A DNA stretch of 64,000 nucleotides from Nostoc desertorum CM1-VF14 (GTDB lineage: Bacteria; Cyanobacteriota; Cyanobacteriia; Cyanobacteriales; Nostocaceae), in contig JAHHHR010000027.1 in assembly GCA_019359245.1 (NCBI GenBank), forward strand, positions 1-64,000, given 5' to 3'. Both the position numbers and the translations under genes were made by a program. Positions 55,146 through 64,000 of this stretch are shown piece by piece (position 1 is the stretch's first letter; each line of letters begins with the position of its first letter). Under the pieces are notes generated by a model. It saw only the letters and a program-made list of their open reading frames with translations, did not search any database and was not told the DNA's origin.

Positions 55146-56858
55146 TTAATAATGAGTGCCGGTTTTGCGATGGTTAATGGCAGTCACAGCATCTGGCTTG
55201 AGTAATTTTCCTTCATCCACAGTTGCATACACAACCCAATGGTCGCCACATTCCAGACGTTGATTGACTGAGCATTCTAAATATGCTGAAGCGTCGGTGA
55301 GGACGGTACACCCGTTATCCGCAACTGCTGTACTAAAGTTGGCAAATCGGTCTTCTCCAGGCGCAAAAGATTTACGGAAATGCTTCATGTAGTCTTGATG
55401 ATTGCCTTCAGGTAGAATATTTAAGGCAAACTTACCGCCTGGATACATCAAAGATTCGATCGCTCGATCTTTAGCGATCGCCACAGTTATTCCGGGTGGG
55501 TTGAAGGTGGCTTGAGAAACCCAAGCGCCTAACATTGCGGTAGACACTTCTCCTTGTTTCGCTGTCACCACGCAAACGGAGCCAACAATCCGGCCAACAG
55601 CCTGTTCCACTGGGGTAGCGGCTTGTTGGGGTACGCGTACCTTTTTAGCCTTTTTTAGTGCTTGGGCAAAGTCTGTACCTAGTTCTTCACAGAACTTGAG
55701 AGTGACATCATCAGGTTTAAACTTGACCTTCAAGGTGTCAAAGCCAAAGCGATATCCAGCATCCCGGAGTTTACCTTCGATTAAGTCAAAGGCTTCGCCA
55801 CTCCAGCCATAAGAACCAAATACCCCTGCAAGTTTGCTGTTGTCACCACTCGATAGCACAATTCCTAAAGCAGTATGAATGGGAGTTGGCGCATGACCAC
55901 CGATGGTAGGAGAACCAATGATAAAACCCTCTGATTGTGCTAGGTTGATGCGGATTTCATCAGGGGTAGCAAATTCGCAATTAATCGATTTGACTGCGAC
56001 TCCACCTTTAGTTAGTCCCAGAGCGATCGCTTGTGCTAAAGTCGCCGTATTGCCGTAAGCTGAAGCGTAAAGTAAGGCAACAGAAATCTCGCGATCGTTG
56101 TGAGAACGGCTCCACTCTGCATAAGCTTTGGTGAGTTCGATTAAGCTGGTGCGTACCAATGGGCCGTGACCCACAGCATACATTCTCACCTGCAAATCTG
56201 ATATTTTCTCCAAAGCTGCTTGCACATGAGGAATTTGGGGAGCCATCAGGCAGTTAAAGTAATAACGCTGGTCTTCTTTAAGCGCTTCCCAGTTATCATC
56301 AAACAGTTCATCACCACAGAGATGAGTTGCAAATAACTTATCTGTGTAGAGAATTTGGGTTTGCTGATCGTAGGTACAAAGTCCTTCCGGCCAACGTGGA
56401 CTGGGAATAGGTAAGAATTTTAAAACATGGCCCTTGCCTAAATCCAGAGTTTCTTTCCCCCGCATCACCAAGACTTTCAAATCCTGATCTAGGAAAGCAG
56501 CACGCAAATTGTTCGCACCGGGAAGAGAACAGACAAAAGTTACCTGTGGTGCCAGTTCTAAAATTGCTTTGAGGGTGGCAACTCGATTGGGACTAAAATG
56601 ACCCAGGATTATATAATCCAAACTTTGCAAATCTAAAGTCTGCCGCAATGCCTCTAAATAAATTTCGGTAAAGCTTTCTGGCGGTGGATCAAAAAGTGCG
56701 GTTTTATCAGCTTCAATTAAATAGCAATTGGAGGTAGTACCTCTTTCAAGTGCGTATTCAATTTCAAACCGCAGACGTGACCAACTACGTGCTTTGATCG
56801 CCTTAGTATTTGTAGCAATTGGTAAAACTTGTACGTCGCGTGGCTTGGAATTGGTCAT
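55146..56858 (-). CDS. flv1: Flavodiiron protein Flv1 type
   Basis: The 570 residues show the three-part cyanobacterial flavodiiron layout: a beta-lactamase-like domain (1-250), a flavodoxin domain (VALLYASAYGNTATLAQAI near 265) and a C-terminal flavin reductase domain (about 410 on, GRIVGSVCVVTAKQGEVSTAMLGAWVSQ). The diiron motif is not canonical: LGHFSPNRVAT replaces HxExDH, the known mark of Flv1 and Flv2. Together with Flv3 it reduces O2 to water with electrons from photosystem I. It lies 118 bp downstream of flv3. Adjacent flv3-flv1 genes match the heterocyst-type flv3B-flv1B pair of Anabaena; which pair it is remains inferred. Confidence 0.9.
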   Translation of the reverse strand: MTNSKPRDVQVLPIATNTKAIKARSWSRLRFEIEYALERGTTSNCYLIEADKTALFDPPPESFTEIYLEALRQTLDLQSLDYIILGHFSPNRVATLKAILELAPQVTFVCSLPGANNLRAAFLDQDLKVLVMRGKETLDLGKGHVLKFLPIPSPRWPEGLCTYDQQTQILYTDKLFATHLCGDELFDDNWEALKEDQRYYFNCLMAPQIPHVQAALEKISDLQVRMYAVGHGPLVRTSLIELTKAYAEWSRSHNDREISVALLYASAYGNTATLAQAIALGLTKGGVAVKSINCEFATPDEIRINLAQSEGFIIGSPTIGGHAPTPIHTALGIVLSSGDNSKLAGVFGSYGWSGEAFDLIEGKLRDAGYRFGFDTLKVKFKPDDVTLKFCEELGTDFAQALKKAKKVRVPQQAATPVEQAVGRIVGSVCVVTAKQGEVSTAMLGAWVSQATFNPPGITVAIAKDRAIESLMYPGGKFALNILPEGNHQDYMKHFRKSFAPGEDRFANFSTAVADNGCTVLTDASAYLECSVNQRLECGDHWVVYATVDEGKLLKPDAVTAINHRKTGTHY

Positions 56859-56976
56859 AGCTGTTGGGTAAAGTTAGGGAACAGAGAATAGGGAATAGGT
56901 TATAGGTATGGATCATAGGAAACAGGGGATAGTTTTCTTTTCTGTCCCCTGTCACCTGTTACTTTTTCACTCTTTC

Positions 56977-58716
56977 TTAGTAGTAATTACCTACTTTGCG
57001 ATGGCGAACGGCTGTCAATCCATCGTTTTTGGAGACACGACCTTCTTGGACGGTGCAGTATAAAATCCAGTGGTCGCTGCATTCCATGCTGCTCTGTATT
57101 TCACATTCCATGTATGCCAGAGCATCAGTTAGAATTGGAGAACCGTTTTTGGCGGTTTGAGTTTTTACCCCAGCAAAACGATCAGCACCAGGATGCAAGC
57201 GCTTGAGAAAGTGCTTTTTGAGTTCTTGATAATTGCCTTCTTCCAAAACGTTGAGGACGAAGCGATCGCCTACTTGCATTAAGGAATCAATGGCGCGGTC
57301 TTTAGCAACGGCAATTGTCAATCCCAAGGGTTGCAAACTCGCTTGCGTTACCCAGGATGCCAGCATTGCACTTGAGGCATTATCTTTTTTGGTGGTGACT
57401 ATATACAGTCCACTACTAATCCGACCCAGTGCCTTTTCCATGTTGACATCAAGCGACTTGATTTGCTTGATGTTGCGATCGCGCACCAGCAATTGTCCGA
57501 TGTCTTTACCCGCTTCTTCACACAACTGGAATGTAGATGCGCTAGGAACCTCTTTAATCCGAATGGGTGGGAAAGCTTCTTTGATGCCAGAATTGAGAAA
57601 TTGTCTGCGGAGTGTATCAATGGGTTCATCATCCCCACCGTAACATTCAAACAGCCCAATCAATTGCTTGTTCTTGGCGACAGCTAGCACCGAACTGATA
57701 CTAGCTTGGGCGGCGGCAGAAGTAGTCGGGGGCATACCGATAATGATGCCAGCTGCTCTCCCAGCTAGTTCTTGAATTTCTTGGCTCTCAGCAGTACTGA
57801 GATCCAGTACTTCTACCCCAATGCCAGTTTTCAGTATGCCTTCGGCAATTGCGTGACCAAGGCGTTCGCCGTACCCGTAATCTGAGACAAAAAACAAGCC
57901 AACTGTTGTCTCTGCTTTAGCTTGCTTTTGGCTCCAATTTTCGTAGCACCCGGTTAAAACATCTAAATGGTGGTATAATAACGGCCCATGACCGTTGGCG
58001 ATAATATTAATCTTCCCAAGATCACCCATCCGCTTCATCGCATTCAGCAGCGAACGAGCGTTAGGGCCCATCAAACAGTCGTAGTAAAATCTAAAGTCAG
58101 CTTCGATCGCTTCTAAATCTTCATCGAAGGTGCGATCGTCACAAAAATGCATCCCAAAAGCATCACAGGTGTAGAGAATTTGGGTTTTGCGGTCAAAGCT
58201 AAAGATTGTATCTGGCCAGTGCAGGTTAGGCGCACTCACGAATTCCATTTCGTGTCCTTTGCCGATATCTATGCGATCGCCAGTTTTGACAACTCGCTTA
58301 GAAAATGGATCGTGTACTAAGCCTTCCAAAAACTGAAGCGCAACTTTTGATGCTAAAACGGTAGCTCTAGGAGCTAATTGAAGAACATCTTCCACCAAGC
58401 CGCTATGGTCTGGCTCTGTGTGGCTGACAATTATGTAATCAATTGTTTTGGGGTTAACAAGACCTTTTAGAGTCTCTAAATACAGATCGCGAAACTTCTG
58501 GTGAGAAGTATCAATCAAAACTGTTTGTTCACCCCTAATTAGATATGAATTGTAGGTTGTGCCGTTTTGCAGCCCGAATTCGATATCGAAGCGATCGCGA
58601 TCCCAATCAAGAGAGCGAATCGCTGTTGTGTTAGGGGCAATTTCTACAGTTTGTATAGTTAATCGATGCTGAACGTTCTCTGCGTGGGCATTGCCGGTCG
58701 TAGACATCGCTACCAT
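56977..58716 (-). CDS. flv3: Flavodiiron protein Flv3 type
   Basis: This 579-residue partner has the canonical diiron site SHTEPDHSG near residue 100, flavodoxin domain VGLFFVSDYGYGERLGHAIA near 272 and reductase domain ISSGLYIVTTKKDNASSAML. It is the Flv3-type subunit of O2 photoreduction, which in Anabaena Flv3B guards nitrogenase in heterocysts. The N-terminal MVAMSTTGNAHAENV comes from a 29-bp dispersed repeat (58682-58710), and the same STTGNA peptide is inserted in acetate kinase, so the native start may be further in or was rebuilt by the repeat. It begins the flv3-flv1 unit. Confidence 0.9.
   Translation of the reverse strand: MVAMSTTGNAHAENVQHRLTIQTVEIAPNTTAIRSLDWDRDRFDIEFGLQNGTTYNSYLIRGEQTVLIDTSHQKFRDLYLETLKGLVNPKTIDYIIVSHTEPDHSGLVEDVLQLAPRATVLASKVALQFLEGLVHDPFSKRVVKTGDRIDIGKGHEMEFVSAPNLHWPDTIFSFDRKTQILYTCDAFGMHFCDDRTFDEDLEAIEADFRFYYDCLMGPNARSLLNAMKRMGDLGKINIIANGHGPLLYHHLDVLTGCYENWSQKQAKAETTVGLFFVSDYGYGERLGHAIAEGILKTGIGVEVLDLSTAESQEIQELAGRAAGIIIGMPPTTSAAAQASISSVLAVAKNKQLIGLFECYGGDDEPIDTLRRQFLNSGIKEAFPPIRIKEVPSASTFQLCEEAGKDIGQLLVRDRNIKQIKSLDVNMEKALGRISSGLYIVTTKKDNASSAMLASWVTQASLQPLGLTIAVAKDRAIDSLMQVGDRFVLNVLEEGNYQELKKHFLKRLHPGADRFAGVKTQTAKNGSPILTDALAYMECEIQSSMECSDHWILYCTVQEGRVSKNDGLTAVRHRKVGNYY
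58682..58710 (-). repeat. 29-bp dispersed repeat family, copy 3, at the flv3 start
   Basis: On the minus strand the segment starts GCGATGTCTACGACCGGC and supplies the second ATG of flv3 and the codons for STTGNAHA. The layout matches the copy in ackA. Confidence 0.75.
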
Positions 58717-59986
58717 TATTCGTCTCCGAGCGCAAATTAACAGGTTTTTCTTCTGCCCCCATTGTCCCTATTATTTTTATTTTAAGTTGTAATGAATGTC
58801 AGTTTTTGAAAAATTTAACTTGTATCAATTATTGCTATTTTTTAGCAATATTTTTAACTCAAAAAATATACTAAATATTAATTTATTCATCAATACACAG
58901 TAAGGCTTTATTTATGCTAATTATCTTATATTTTATAGCCAAAAATTGTCATACTCCTACATTTTTGACATAAAATATTAAGAAAATTAAAATTAAAAAT
59001 ACCTTAAAAAACCAAGGACGCTATAACTATATTGATTTTTGCAAATAAGCTATAAACCCTCAAAAAATAGCAAAAACCACAAGAACTCCCTGTAATTATG
59101 ACGCAAAGTGTTGGGCAATTGCAAAATCAATGTCTTAAGAAAATAGGTTTACGTGTAAAGTAGAAAAAGAATTTTTTTAATTAATCTCTTCTCACTAAGT
59201 CGTAAAAGTAGGAAAAGTAGGAAAGGTAGGAAAGGTAGGAAAGGTAGGAAAGGTAGGACAAGTTACCTCTATGTTTTCAACCCGAATAGAATAGGCTGAT
59301 AGCATTGTTCTTTCAATAACTATTTCACAGTTTTTGCCTCAAAAAGGATTTTGCTACATAAAATATAAATTTTATGTAAACTTGAGAAAACAAATATTTT
59401 TTTTTGGAGACAATGAAGGTACATTCCCAGAGCTGATTTGAATAAAAAGGAACTAGGCTTGTATATCTTTATTTTGGTTATCCAATGTCTAAACTAGGAT
59501 AAAACCCATTTTTAAAGTTTCGATGAATCTCCGTAACCATACGAATAATCCAATAAATTTAATGATACAGTTCTGTATTATCAACCTTAAACATTAATCA
59601 GGTAAACCCAGCAAATTATTGACGTTGTAGGCATAAGATAAAGGCTTTGGCTATTAAATAAATATGCCTAAACATTCTAATAGCATCATTTTTGATGTGC
59701 CTAACTTTTTAGATCAATCTATTACTAATGATATATGGCAAACTTTGATAGCGTCTCAAGCCAATACTTATTGAATAGTAACCTTTTAGGTACCGACATC
59801 TTTAATACTAGTAGCCTAGTGCATCTAGTGTGTTATTAAATACCAGTGAACTGAGTATATGTAATTAAAAGGTAAAAAAAATCACCACAAATAAGTTTAG
59901 GTTTTTCAGATAGATTGAATTCTCCTTTTTCTAAAGTTTAATTTTTGCCTTGTTCGGTGAATAGGCATAAAAATGACAAAAATTAA
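58717..59986. other. Long AT-rich region upstream of flv3
   Basis: About 1,270 bp without a credible gene. It contains a 9-bp tandem repeat at 59207-59262 and very AT-rich blocks at 58780-59060. The length and composition would suit a complex promoter for the flv3-flv1 unit, but no specific NtcA- or HetR-type site was identified by eye. Confidence 0.45.
59207..59262. repeat. 9-bp tandem repeat, about six units
   Basis: The unit GTAGGAAAG, with an initial GTAGGAAAA variant, repeats about six times in direct order, ending GTAGGACAAG. Slipped-strand changes in unit number are likely. It lies about 490 bp upstream of the flv3 start. Confidence 0.85.
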
Positions 59987-60007
59987 TTGTGTGAAAGGTT
60001 ATTTTTT

Positions 60008-60463
60008 ATGGGATGCCGATTGAAAGTCTTTTTAACTGAAGAAGAAAAGCTGACTTTAGAAGAGTTAAGAAAAGCCAAAGATGTTCCTCAACGCACCAAG
60101 GATCGTGCTCAAGTTTTACTGCTGAATACTCGTGGCTTAAAAAATGAGCAAATTGCTAAAGGCTTGAACTGGGCAATTTCAACAGTACGTCAAACCCTTC
60201 ATCGTTGGGAAAAGATGGGTTTAGCAGGTCTGTGGGACGCTCCTGGTCGAGGAGGAAAACCCCGATATTCGGAATCAGACTTGGTTTATCTAGAAAATTG
60301 TTTAGCCCAAGAGCCGCAGACTTATAACTCAAAGCAACTCGCAAAAAAGCTGGCATCTGAGCGTCAAGTAAGCTTGAGTGCAGACCGATTAAGACGGGTA
60401 CTTAAAACAAGGGGAAGAAGGTTTGGAAGCCCACGTAAACAACCCCAGGAACAGAATAATTAA
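60008..60463 (+). CDS. IS630-type transposase, helix-turn-helix part
   Basis: Starting at the ATG at 60008 (MGCRLKVFLTEEEK) the protein has 151 residues: two helix-turn-helix segments (RAQVLLLNTRGLKNEQIAKGLN, AISTVRQTLHRWEKMGLAGLW) and LENCLAQEPQTYNSKQLAKK. This is the DNA-binding N-terminal half of IS630-family transposases, which in this group is often read together with a second DDE frame. No DDE half follows in the same direction, so it is not autonomous. A related decayed copy lies at 30980. Confidence 0.75.
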   Translation: MGCRLKVFLTEEEKLTLEELRKAKDVPQRTKDRAQVLLLNTRGLKNEQIAKGLNWAISTVRQTLHRWEKMGLAGLWDAPGRGGKPRYSESDLVYLENCLAQEPQTYNSKQLAKKLASERQVSLSADRLRRVLKTRGRRFGSPRKQPQEQNN

Positions 60464-60511
60464 AGCCTAAATCTATCCCATAATTTATCCCACTTACAGC
60501 GGATTTTGCTG

Positions 60512-60695
60512 TTAGTAGATACAATAATAATAATAGGTAAACCAATTTTGGAAGTGTTGAGGAAAGCTAAGTAACATAGCAATTAGCAACTTATCAATCA
60601 TTTCCGAAGTCTTTGGTGCAAAAGGACGCAGAAAAGCTTTTAGTTGTGACCATAACATTTCAATGGAGTTGAAGTCAGGTCAATAAGGGAAAATA
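60512..60695 (-). pseudogene. IS630-type transposase C-terminal remnant
   Basis: The minus strand reads PDFNSIEMLWSQLKAFLRPF and then APKTSEMIDKLLIAMLL, ending WFTYYYYCIY with a stop. It is the DDE C-terminal part of an IS630 transposase, with the PDxNxIE motif and its catalytic Glu. A stop precedes it (FPY*PDF) and the rest is gone. It faces the gene at 60008, so two partial elements meet here. Confidence 0.75.
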
Positions 60696-60893
60696 TAGCA
60701 GGTTGCAAGTAAGTAAGGTACAAAATGCAGGACTTAAGGTTTAAATATAAAGAGTTTCTACCTCCTGCCTCAAAGCCCGTAACTTTGTACTTTATGCAAA
60801 GGAAAACTGCTGTATAACTAATTGTATTTACATGGCAAAAACAAAATCCACCTTGATAGTAAATTACCAGGTGGACTTGTTAACTATTTTTAG

Positions 60894-61283
60894 TGGATCC
60901 GAGCAGAGTCGAACTGCTGTCCAAATTGGGTATTGACCCCCCGCTCATTCACAGGTTTAGCCTTTCTGACCCTCAAGGCGGGAATCGTTCATTATCCCGA
61001 ACGTAGGATGCTCTGATTTAATCTTAGCTAGCAAGCCAACCAGAGAACGCTTACTAGAGCATCCGTTGGGGGTTGGTCTTCAGTCCTTAACGGAGTCAAA
61101 CTAAAGACGCTCGAACCTGTAAGAGGTTTTTAGGCAGCTGCTACTAGAGCAGGCTTACGAGCAAAGCTAACGATGTTATTCGCATTTACTTTTTGTTTGA
61201 GCCTTGGATTTGCGAGAGGAGACTCACTCTCGACCTGAATCACAGAGCAGCGTTCGCCAACCTGTCGAAACCGTGACGGACCC
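60894..61283 (-). ncRNA. ssrA: tmRNA (ssrA), one-piece
   Basis: The 390-nt gene has a 5' acceptor arm GGGTCCG followed by TCACGGTTTCGACAGG, and a 3' T-arm CAGTTCGACTCTG with acceptor CGGATCCA. The tag frame reads ANNIVSFARKPALVAAA before TAA, close to the tag of other Nostocales. Pseudoknot-type stems (for example GGTTCGAGCGTC, GGACTGAAGACC) follow. tmRNA frees stalled ribosomes and tags incomplete proteins for ClpP- or FtsH-type proteases. The 3' CCA is not encoded. Confidence 0.96.
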
Positions 61284-61407
61284 ATGCGCTTCATAATTCA
61301 ATTATAATACGCAATTTTGGAAATGTGTTGCTGAGAATAATTTTTAGTTTATGCTAGTGCTGCTGAGAAACACAGGGTATCTTTATATGAAGTTGGCTCT
61401 TAGACCA

Positions 61408-62139
61408 TCAGTATAGTTGGCACACAGGATAAGTGTCTTTGTAGCCGTTTTCCCGTAAACACATAATAAACTCGTCACGTCCAAACCAATGTAGAGGAAC
61501 ATTTTGTAATTCTGTGGCAACAAGTTTGCCCTCTTTCCACTTCTCGTAGCGAATTACAGTTGTGTTAACTTGATTGAGCCAGTCTATCCGAGATGTGGAT
61601 TGTAAAAGGATTGTTGATCCATCTGGGCAGTTGATTGGCGAGCGCTGCTTAACAACATTCTCTGTTTTAAAATCTTCAATAGGCAACTCTAAATCAATAA
61701 AGATTCGCCCTTGTGGTTCTAGATGTCGAGCAAAAGCTTGCAATGCAGCCACAGCAGCAGTTCGCTTTTCTAACAACATAAACGAGCCAAAGGAAACTGC
61801 GATGCCTACGGCGGGCTACGCCTACGCACTAAATTTACCAGGAATATCAAGATTTTCTACACAACCTTGATGCAGAACAGGATTTAAATTCCTGTCAGTA
61901 CAGTGTTTTCGACAAGCTGCCAGCATATCCGGTGAAGTATCAATACCCTCAACATTGATACCAGCTTCTAGCAATGGAATGAGTAATCGTCCTGTTCCCA
62001 CCATCGCCTCTAAAATTCTGCCACCACCAATTGATGAAAGATGTTTGATGTAGTATGGAATATCTGGGTAATCTTGACCTATGGGCTTAGTTATTTCATA
62101 AACCTCAGTACATAAGGGCCCGTATGCCGTTAATGTCAT
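61408..62139 (-). pseudogene. SAM-dependent methyltransferase interrupted by a 29-bp repeat
   Basis: The whole frame is 244 codons with two in-frame TAG stops. The first part (MTLTAYGPLCTEVYEITKPI) has the class I methyltransferase motif I ILEAMVGTGRLLIPLLEAG, EGIDTSPDML and VENLDIPGKF. The second part continues SFGSFMLLEKRTAAVAALQ, LEPQGRIFIDLELP and ends VPLHWFGRDEFI-type sequence. Both stops lie inside the dispersed repeat at 61799-61827. Removing 27 bp there restores a normal sequence (GKFSA then IAVSFGSFM). The substrate is unknown. Readthrough is unlikely, so the gene is probably inactive or split. Confidence 0.8.
61799..61827. repeat. 29-bp dispersed repeat family, copy 4, in the methyltransferase
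   Basis: It starts GCGATGCCTACGGCGGGC and ends TACGCCTACGC on the plus strand. Read through the gene on the minus strand it adds TAG codons at two places. It differs from the ackA copy mainly by G/A and T/A changes. Confidence 0.8.
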
Positions 62140-62242
62140 CTACAAAAGTCTCAAATACTAAAAATAGCCAATTGCTAATCTTAAAATAATTAGCAATTGG
62201 CTATATATTACAAGGCACTACAAATAAATAATTAGCTATACC

Positions 62243-63190
62243 CTAAGTTAGTGCTTCAGCACCACCAACAACTTCTAGGAGTTCCTGGGTAATTGCAGCT
62301 TGTCGGGCTTTGTTGTAAGACAGCGTGAGGGTGTTAATCAATTCACCGGCGTTTTCACTGGCATTACTCATGGCTGTCATCCGCGCTGCTAGTTCACTAG
62401 CTGCCGATTCTTGCAGCGCTCGCAATAGCTGGTTACTCAGATACAGGGGCAACAAAGAATCGAGAATTTGAACTGGATCTTGCTCGAAAATCATGTCAGG
62501 AGCCAATGGGCGCACCTGGCTAGCCACTTTCTCCCGTTCGACTTCAAATTTACCACCACGGGTTGTTAAGCGGAAGATTTCATCATCGGCTGCTTCTAGA
62601 CCTTGCGGATCGAGGGGCAGTAAGGTTTGTATCACAGGACGGGAACTAACCAATGAAAGGAATCTGGTGTAGATTAATTCGATCCGGTCTACTTCTTCGG
62701 AAAGGAACAAGGAAAGTAGTTGGTCGGCAATCTGATTAGCTTCTGCTGCGGTGGGAATTTGCTCTAAACCGCTATAGGTAGCATCAATAGGCTGATCGCG
62801 GCGTTGAAAGTACTGTGTAGATTTGCGTCCGACTAACACAAATTGATAGTTTAAACCTTCTGCCTTGAGTTCTTTGGCGCGGTTTTCTGCACGACGGATA
62901 ACGTTATTATTGTAGCCGCCGCATAAACCGCGATCGCCTGAAATTACCAATAGCCCAACTGACTTAACTTCCCGTTTTCTCAGCAGTGGCAGGTTTGCTT
63001 CTTCAAACCGCAGGCGACTTTGTAAACCATACAATACTTGTGCCAAGCGATCGGCAAAGGGGCGAGTCGCTAGCACTTGTTCTTGCGCCCGGCGCACTCT
63101 AGCCGCAGCTACGAGACGCATGGCTTCTGTAATTTTTTTGGTGTTTTTGACCGACTGAATGCGATCGCGTATTGCTTTTAGATTGGCCAT
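62243..63190 (-). CDS. atpG: ATP synthase F1 gamma subunit
   Basis: The gamma subunit is the rotating shaft of F1-ATPase. The 315 residues begin MANLKAIRDRIQSVKNTKKITEAMRLVAA, the N-terminal helix signature, and end with the paired C-terminal helix (ASENAGELINTLTLSYNKARQAAITQEL). The 30-40 residue insertion typical of photosynthetic organisms is present near residue 200 (LLPLDPQGLEAADDEIFRLTTRGGKFE). It follows atpA on the minus strand with a 96-bp repeat-rich gap. Confidence 0.97.
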   Translation of the reverse strand: MANLKAIRDRIQSVKNTKKITEAMRLVAAARVRRAQEQVLATRPFADRLAQVLYGLQSRLRFEEANLPLLRKREVKSVGLLVISGDRGLCGGYNNNVIRRAENRAKELKAEGLNYQFVLVGRKSTQYFQRRDQPIDATYSGLEQIPTAAEANQIADQLLSLFLSEEVDRIELIYTRFLSLVSSRPVIQTLLPLDPQGLEAADDEIFRLTTRGGKFEVEREKVASQVRPLAPDMIFEQDPVQILDSLLPLYLSNQLLRALQESAASELAARMTAMSNASENAGELINTLTLSYNKARQAAITQELLEVVGGAEALT

Positions 63191-63192
63191 AT

Positions 63193-63284
63193 TCTTGAGT
63201 TAGGAGTTAGGAGCTAGGAGTTAGGAGTTAAGAGCTAGGAGTATTTCATTAACTTTTAACTCTTAACTCTTCACTCCTCACTTT
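63193..63284. repeat. Tandem AGTTAGG-type repeat between atpA and atpG
   Basis: GAGTTAGGAGTTAGGAGCTAGGAGTTAGG-like units are followed by the complementary TTAACTCTTAACTCTTCACTCC. The strands can pair to form a long hairpin. Such repeats are frequent between Nostoc genes. A related stretch lies at 1750-1860 between rsmA and ispE. Confidence 0.65.
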
Positions 63285-63286
63285 AA

Positions 63287-64000
63287 TTACGCTGCTGCTT
63301 TGAAGGTCTTCTTGTATTCGGTAAGTGCTTCCTTCAAGGCAGTTTCTTCTGCATCACCTAGTGCTTTGGAGGTTCTTACTCCTTCGGCATACTGGGTTTT
63401 ACCAGTCTTTAAGTACTCCCGCAGACCTTGGGTAAAGGTTGTGACTTTATCAACAGGCACATCATCCAAGTAACCATTGATACCAGCGTAAAGAATTGCT
63501 ACTTGCTCGTATACCGAGAGTGGCGAATTTTGTGGCTGCTTGAGAAGTTCGCGTAACCGTTGACCTCGTGCCAACTGGTCTTGAGTGGCTTTATCTAAGT
63601 CAGAAGCAAATTGAGCGAAGGCTTGCAAGTCGTCAAATTGGGCTAGTTCCAATTTAATCTTACCGGCAACTTTTTTCATTGCCTTGGTTTGCGCCGCAGA
63701 ACCCACGCGGGATACGGAAATACCGGGGTTTACAGCCGGACGGATACCAGCGTTGAACAAGTCAGAAGATAGGAATATCTGACCATCGGTAATGGAAATT
63801 ACGTTGGTGGGGATGTACGCTGAAACGTCACCAGCTTGTGTTTCGATGATTGGTAGGGCGGTCATACTGCCTTTACCTAATTCGTCACTCAGCTTTGCTG
63901 CTCTTTCTAGCAAACGAGAGTGGATGTAGAATACATCTCCAGGGTAAGCTTCGCGTCCGGGTGGACGACGCAGCAACAGGGACATTTGGCGATAAGCTTG
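63287..64000 (-). CDS. atpA: ATP synthase F1 alpha subunit, C-terminal part (partial)
   Basis: The frame is open to the right edge of the window, so the N-terminal half is missing. The visible part contains RRPPGREAYPGDVFYIHSRL, SMTALPIIETQAGDVSAYIP, NVISITDGQIFLSSDLFN, and PAVNPGISVSRVGSAAQ with the catalytic arginine region, and ends LKEALTEYKKTFKAAA. It forms the noncatalytic nucleotide-binding subunits of the F1 hexamer and is followed by atpG in the usual atp operon order. Confidence 0.97.
   Translation of the reverse strand, partial: QAYRQMSLLLRRPPGREAYPGDVFYIHSRLLERAAKLSDELGKGSMTALPIIETQAGDVSAYIPTNVISITDGQIFLSSDLFNAGIRPAVNPGISVSRVGSAAQTKAMKKVAGKIKLELAQFDDLQAFAQFASDLDKATQDQLARGQRLRELLKQPQNSPLSVYEQVAILYAGINGYLDDVPVDKVTTFTQGLREYLKTGKTQYAEGVRTSKALGDAEETALKEALTEYKKTFKAAA

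Noticed and set aside
59207..59262. Short direct repeats that could suggest a CRISPR array
   Set aside because: The units are 9 bp in strict tandem without spacers; this is a simple tandem repeat.

Overview
The window comes from a filamentous, probably heterocyst-forming cyanobacterium close to Nostoc/Anabaena. Signs of this are frequent GCGATCGC (HIP1) octamers, a DnaE polymerase subunit ending in the Nostoc-type split intein, adjacent flavodiiron genes, a one-piece cyanobacterial tmRNA, cyanobacteria-specific families (DUF3082, a GerMN lipoprotein) and dense short dispersed repeats.

Region 1 (1-4486) is core chromosome: the 5' end of a 16S rRNA gene leaving on the minus strand with its promoter, then rsmA, ispE, a DUF3082 membrane protein, a GerMN lipoprotein and tRNA-Gly(CCC).

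Region 2 (4489-28775) is a complete 24.3-kb type V-K CRISPR-associated transposon (CAST). Both ends carry TGTACA plus several about 17-bp TnsB-type repeats. From the tRNA side inward it has a delocalised homing crRNA, a degenerate extra repeat, a 3-repeat CRISPR array, tracrRNA, cas12k and a divergent Arc-like small regulator whose likely operators cover the cas12k promoter. Cargo follows, and tniQ, tnsC and tnsB lie at the far end. The homing crRNA matches 16 of 16 nt of the flanking tRNA-Gly, beside a GGTA PAM, and the transposon end lies 54 bp beyond that PAM. The cargo is layered and partly decayed: a DISARM-like module (SNF2 helicase intact; methylase and DUF1998 helicase fused by a deletion), a Schlafen/AlbA-type gene with an internal deletion, two partial copies of the tniQ 3' end, an XRE regulator with a palindromic operator, a small hypothetical protein, a tRNA-Glu-like gene whose halves are in circularly permuted order ahead of a strong terminator, and a 1451-residue nuclease-STAND (Avs-like) defence protein. 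No 5-bp target duplication is seen, and the tnsB-side flank begins inside the tail of an unidentified reading frame.

Region 3 (28776-49365) holds ltrA, a metallophosphoesterase, ftsH, an aminodeoxychorismate-lyase-like aminotransferase, a GNAT enzyme, an unrecognised three-gene operon, an RTX protein, a vanadium-haloperoxidase-like protein behind a MITE-like repeat, a parvulin-type isomerase, ackA, paiB and dnaE-N with its split intein.

Region 4 (49366-64000) holds a decayed dicarboxylate symporter gene, a small conserved protein, a large FG-GAP/cadherin/RTX protein, a TIGR03032 protein, the flv3-flv1 pair, IS630 remnants, ssrA (tmRNA), a methyltransferase gene broken by a short dispersed repeat, and atpG plus the 3' part of atpA. 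A 29-bp repeat family occurs four times. It adds nine codons inside ackA, covers the start of flv3 and puts two in-frame stops into the methyltransferase.
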